From: Granulosicoccaceae bacterium | GTDB lineage: Bacteria; Pseudomonadota; Gammaproteobacteria; Granulosicoccales; Granulosicoccaceae | NCBI GenBank assembly: GCA_023301405.1 | Contig: JALZUX010000022.1 | Location: 1 to 7,631 of the forward strand | Length of the DNA stretch: 7,631 nucleotides | Direction of reading: 5' to 3' | Shown: positions 6,075 to 7,631 of the stretch, in pieces | How positions within the stretch are numbered: position 1 is the first letter of the stretch | Layout of the letters: every line of letters begins with the position of its first letter | Program-made: the position numbers and the translations under genes | Notes under the pieces: model-generated | What the model saw: only the letters and a program-made list of their open reading frames with translations | Database searches by the model: none | Told to the model about the DNA's origin: nothing

Positions 6075-7190
6075 TCAGGGAGCAAAAATCTGTGCTTCAG
6101 GGTCAAATGCCAGCCACGCAAAGGCGAAATGCACACCACCATCCAGTTGACGGAGTCTTTGCCCACTCAACGGCCCGGACTGCGCCAGTCCAAAAATATT
6201 CCAGCTCGAACCCGTTTCCTGATCATAAGCCTGCCCATCGCGCAGCTCAAATGTCAGTTTTTTCCCATCAACACTTGCGTCATAGATCGCCGCCGAAGGG
6301 ATTAACCTTGACTCGTTAATTCTGGGCTTATCAAGCGGTGAATTCATCGAGGCGAACGAAAATACAGCGACTGACTGGTCTTCAAAATCCGTATTCAGGA
6401 CTGGCTGCTCTTTAAGATCGGAAAGTCCAAATAGGAGAGTCGATGCTTCTGATCGCAACGCTAATACTCTCTCCATGGGCGGCAGACGATCACTGATCTT
6501 ACCGCGAAACAAAAAAGGAGATGAGTCGATGTTGTCATAACCCGGATAAGGGTTGCTACCATAATCCCGCCTTGCGCCGGTATCTTGTGACAGCACCAGC
6601 CCGTTGGCGTTGTGTTTTTTAAAACTCTCAAACGACACGATGTGCGACGGGATTTGCTTAAGCGTCACTCCATTTAATTTGCCGATAATCCCCTGCCCGG
6701 TAAATTGCTGCCACCAGGTCTCGGTTTGGCGATCATACATAACCATGTCACTGAGACGCAGCCGACCGGTTGTGCCAAAGTCATGAACTACACCGTCAAT
6801 GGTACGATCAAATACGATTGAGGCATTGCACAAAGGGCAAAAAGTAACGGTTATTTCTGTTTCATCAATTTTGTCGTTAACGATTTCATGCCAGGTTAAA
6901 ATTTGCAATGGATACGCTTTACTGACTTTTTCACCGGTAACCACAATCACCGGTTCGTCCTTTTTCAGCCACTCAGAAGCAGTTTCCGCGTCAACAAACT
7001 TCGGATCATCAATTGAAGGAATGCCATCTTTTGGCGGTCCCCCGGAGAGAATTTCGCTGAAATCAACTGATGTATTTTCAAAATCAGTTATTGGCCATTC
7101 AGAACTGTTATCTAACGCATAAGCTACTGAACCCCACACAACCAATGCCGCCATCAAACTCTTAACCACCAAACCGCCTAACTGTTTCAA
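6075..7190 (-). CDS. Secreted DUF3179 domain-containing protein
   Basis: The 371-residue product begins with a signal peptide: MKQLGGLVVK, a hydrophobic stretch, then SVAYA with a likely cleavage after Ala25, so it is exported. Recognisable DUF3179 segments follow in order: GIPSIDDPKFV (56-66), YPLQILTWHEIVND (93-106), TVTFCPLCNAS (114-124, Cys118 and Cys121), LRLSDMVMYDRQTETWWQQ (144-162), GARRDYGSNPYPGYD (205-219) and a C-terminal HFAFAWLAFDPEAQIF (354-369). The Cys-x-x-Cys pair and the HEIVND histidine look like conserved functional residues, possibly metal binding or redox, but the family function is unknown to me. The start is TTG at 7190, chosen because GGAG (7197-7200) precedes it by 6 bases and the signal peptide begins there. 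It follows the VanZ-like gene by 2 bases, so the two are probably translationally coupled. Confidence 0.9.
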   Translation of the reverse strand: MKQLGGLVVKSLMAALVVWGSVAYALDNSSEWPITDFENTSVDFSEILSGGPPKDGIPSIDDPKFVDAETASEWLKKDEPVIVVTGEKVSKAYPLQILTWHEIVNDKIDETEITVTFCPLCNASIVFDRTIDGVVHDFGTTGRLRLSDMVMYDRQTETWWQQFTGQGIIGKLNGVTLKQIPSHIVSFESFKKHNANGLVLSQDTGARRDYGSNPYPGYDNIDSSPFLFRGKISDRLPPMERVLALRSEASTLLFGLSDLKEQPVLNTDFEDQSVAVFSFASMNSPLDKPRINESRLIPSAAIYDASVDGKKLTFELRDGQAYDQETGSSWNIFGLAQSGPLSGQRLRQLDGGVHFAFAWLAFDPEAQIFAP

Positions 7191-7192
7191 AC

Positions 7193-7588
7193 TTATCTCC
7201 CGAAGTTACTAATGACCTTTTTTTCTACCCAAGCAAGTATGTTGTCAGCACCGCAGCACAACGCCACCGCCGCCACTACTATACCAGCCGTATTGGCCGC
7301 CGCGTCTAGCAAGTCAAACCAACGATGTGGCAACGCTGACTGCACAACCTCCATACCGACCCCAAGCCCACACAATGCCACCATCAATAACCAACGACCT
7401 TGCCCGACTTTTACTATTTGCCCGAACCACCCCATCAGGAACCCATAGGCAAGCAAATGATTCACCTTGTCACCCACACTGAAGTCCACCTGGGGAAGCG
7501 CAAGGTCAGCGACAGATAGATAAACCACCAGGCAAACATGCCCCAGCCCAAGGCCAAGCCACACTTTCTGGTACCGAAGCTCAGACAT
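7193..7588 (-). CDS. VanZ-like family small membrane protein
   Basis: The 131-residue product has the VanZ-like pattern. A first hydrophobic segment (about 9-30) leads into an extracytoplasmic-looking loop and DKVNHLLAYGFLMGWF (40-55). A third hydrophobic segment (about 66-80) runs into MEVVQSALPHRWFDLLDAAANTAGI (79-103), and a last hydrophobic stretch (about 102-112) ends in a basic tail. The Asp40/His44, Glu80/Gln83 and Asp92/Asp95/Asn99 residues match the polar positions usually conserved in this family. VanZ itself gives low-level teicoplanin resistance in enterococci, but most chromosomal VanZ-like proteins are uncharacterised, so resistance should not be assumed. The ATG at 7588 is preceded by AAAAAGG at only 1-base spacing, a weak site. 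The DUF3179 gene follows 2 bases downstream. Confidence 0.85.
   Translation of the reverse strand: MSELRYQKVWLGLGLGHVCLVVYLSVADLALPQVDFSVGDKVNHLLAYGFLMGWFGQIVKVGQGRWLLMVALCGLGVGMEVVQSALPHRWFDLLDAAANTAGIVVAAVALCCGADNILAWVEKKVISNFGR
7197..7200 (-). promoter_or_regulatory. Shine-Dalgarno GGAG deciding the TTG start of the DUF3179 gene
   Basis: On the minus strand GGAGATAAGT precedes TTG at 7190, giving a GGAG core and 6-base spacing. The site overlaps the last codons of the VanZ-like gene, whose TAA stop (7195-7193) lies between the site and the start. This layout is typical of translational coupling and supports the TTG start. Confidence 0.65.
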
Positions 7589-7631
7589 GCCTTTTTACGT
7601 TCAGTTCAAAGGGGCCATTAACTCAGGCAAT
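7589..7631. other. Upstream edge of the VanZ-DUF3179 pair
   Basis: Only 43 bases remain before the edge. On the minus strand one frame stays open from 7630 to a TGA at 7603-7601 and could be the tail of an upstream gene; another frame stops at 7625-7623. This is too short to identify a gene or a promoter. Confidence 0.2.

Noticed and set aside
6044..7122. Three plus-strand open frames (6044-6319, 6604-6786, 6799-7122)
   Set aside because: They are antisense to the DUF3179 gene, have low-complexity or unfamiliar products and no ribosome-binding sites that I could see.
7212..7448. 78-codon plus-strand open frame
   Set aside because: It is antisense to the VanZ-like gene and rich in Thr/Ala/Pro/Asn, as expected for the complement of a membrane protein gene.
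7193..7588. VanZ-like gene as a glycopeptide resistance determinant
   Set aside because: There is no vanA/vanR/vanS-type context, and the host looks Gram-negative, where such genes are common and uncharacterised.

Overview
The window looks like an ordinary, densely coded piece of a gammaproteobacterial chromosome. The main reasons are a multifunctional CCA-adding enzyme with an HD domain, a PrkA/YeaG kinase followed by YeaH, and a gluzincin-type lipoprotein aminopeptidase. From memory, Pseudomonas carries prkA-yeaH-spoVR close to cca, so a Pseudomonas-like or marine gammaproteobacterial relative (Cellvibrionales/Oceanospirillales type) is plausible. Base composition is mixed, a little under half G+C by eye. 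No species can be named from the sequence alone.

Layout, left to right. Positions 1-602 (minus) hold the first 200 codons of yeaH (DUF444), cut by the window edge. Positions 689-2611 (minus) hold prkA/yeaG, the upstream partner of yeaH in a stress-response operon; a spoVR/ycgB gene may follow just outside the window. Positions 2612-2800 are a gap that should contain the prkA promoter. Positions 2801-3889 (minus) encode a lipoprotein zinc metallopeptidase. Positions 3890-4042 are a divergent control region with several dyads. Positions 4043-5314 (plus) hold cca, the only plus-strand gene. Positions 5376-5987 (minus) encode a stand-alone HNH endonuclease. Positions 6075-7588 (minus) hold a tightly packed pair: a VanZ-like membrane protein (upstream) and a secreted DUF3179 protein (downstream), 2 bases apart. 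The last 43 bases are upstream sequence of that pair.

Functional links. prkA and yeaH are almost certainly co-transcribed and work together in starvation and stress signalling. The VanZ-like and DUF3179 genes are probably translationally coupled, because the ribosome-binding site of the second lies inside the end of the first. cca and the metallopeptidase gene diverge from a shared 153-base region. No mobile element, RNA gene, CRISPR array or defence cluster was seen. No convincing new system was found. The points most worth a second look are the dyad-rich divergent promoter region, the uncharacterised VanZ/DUF3179 pair and the A9 tract in the metallopeptidase gene.
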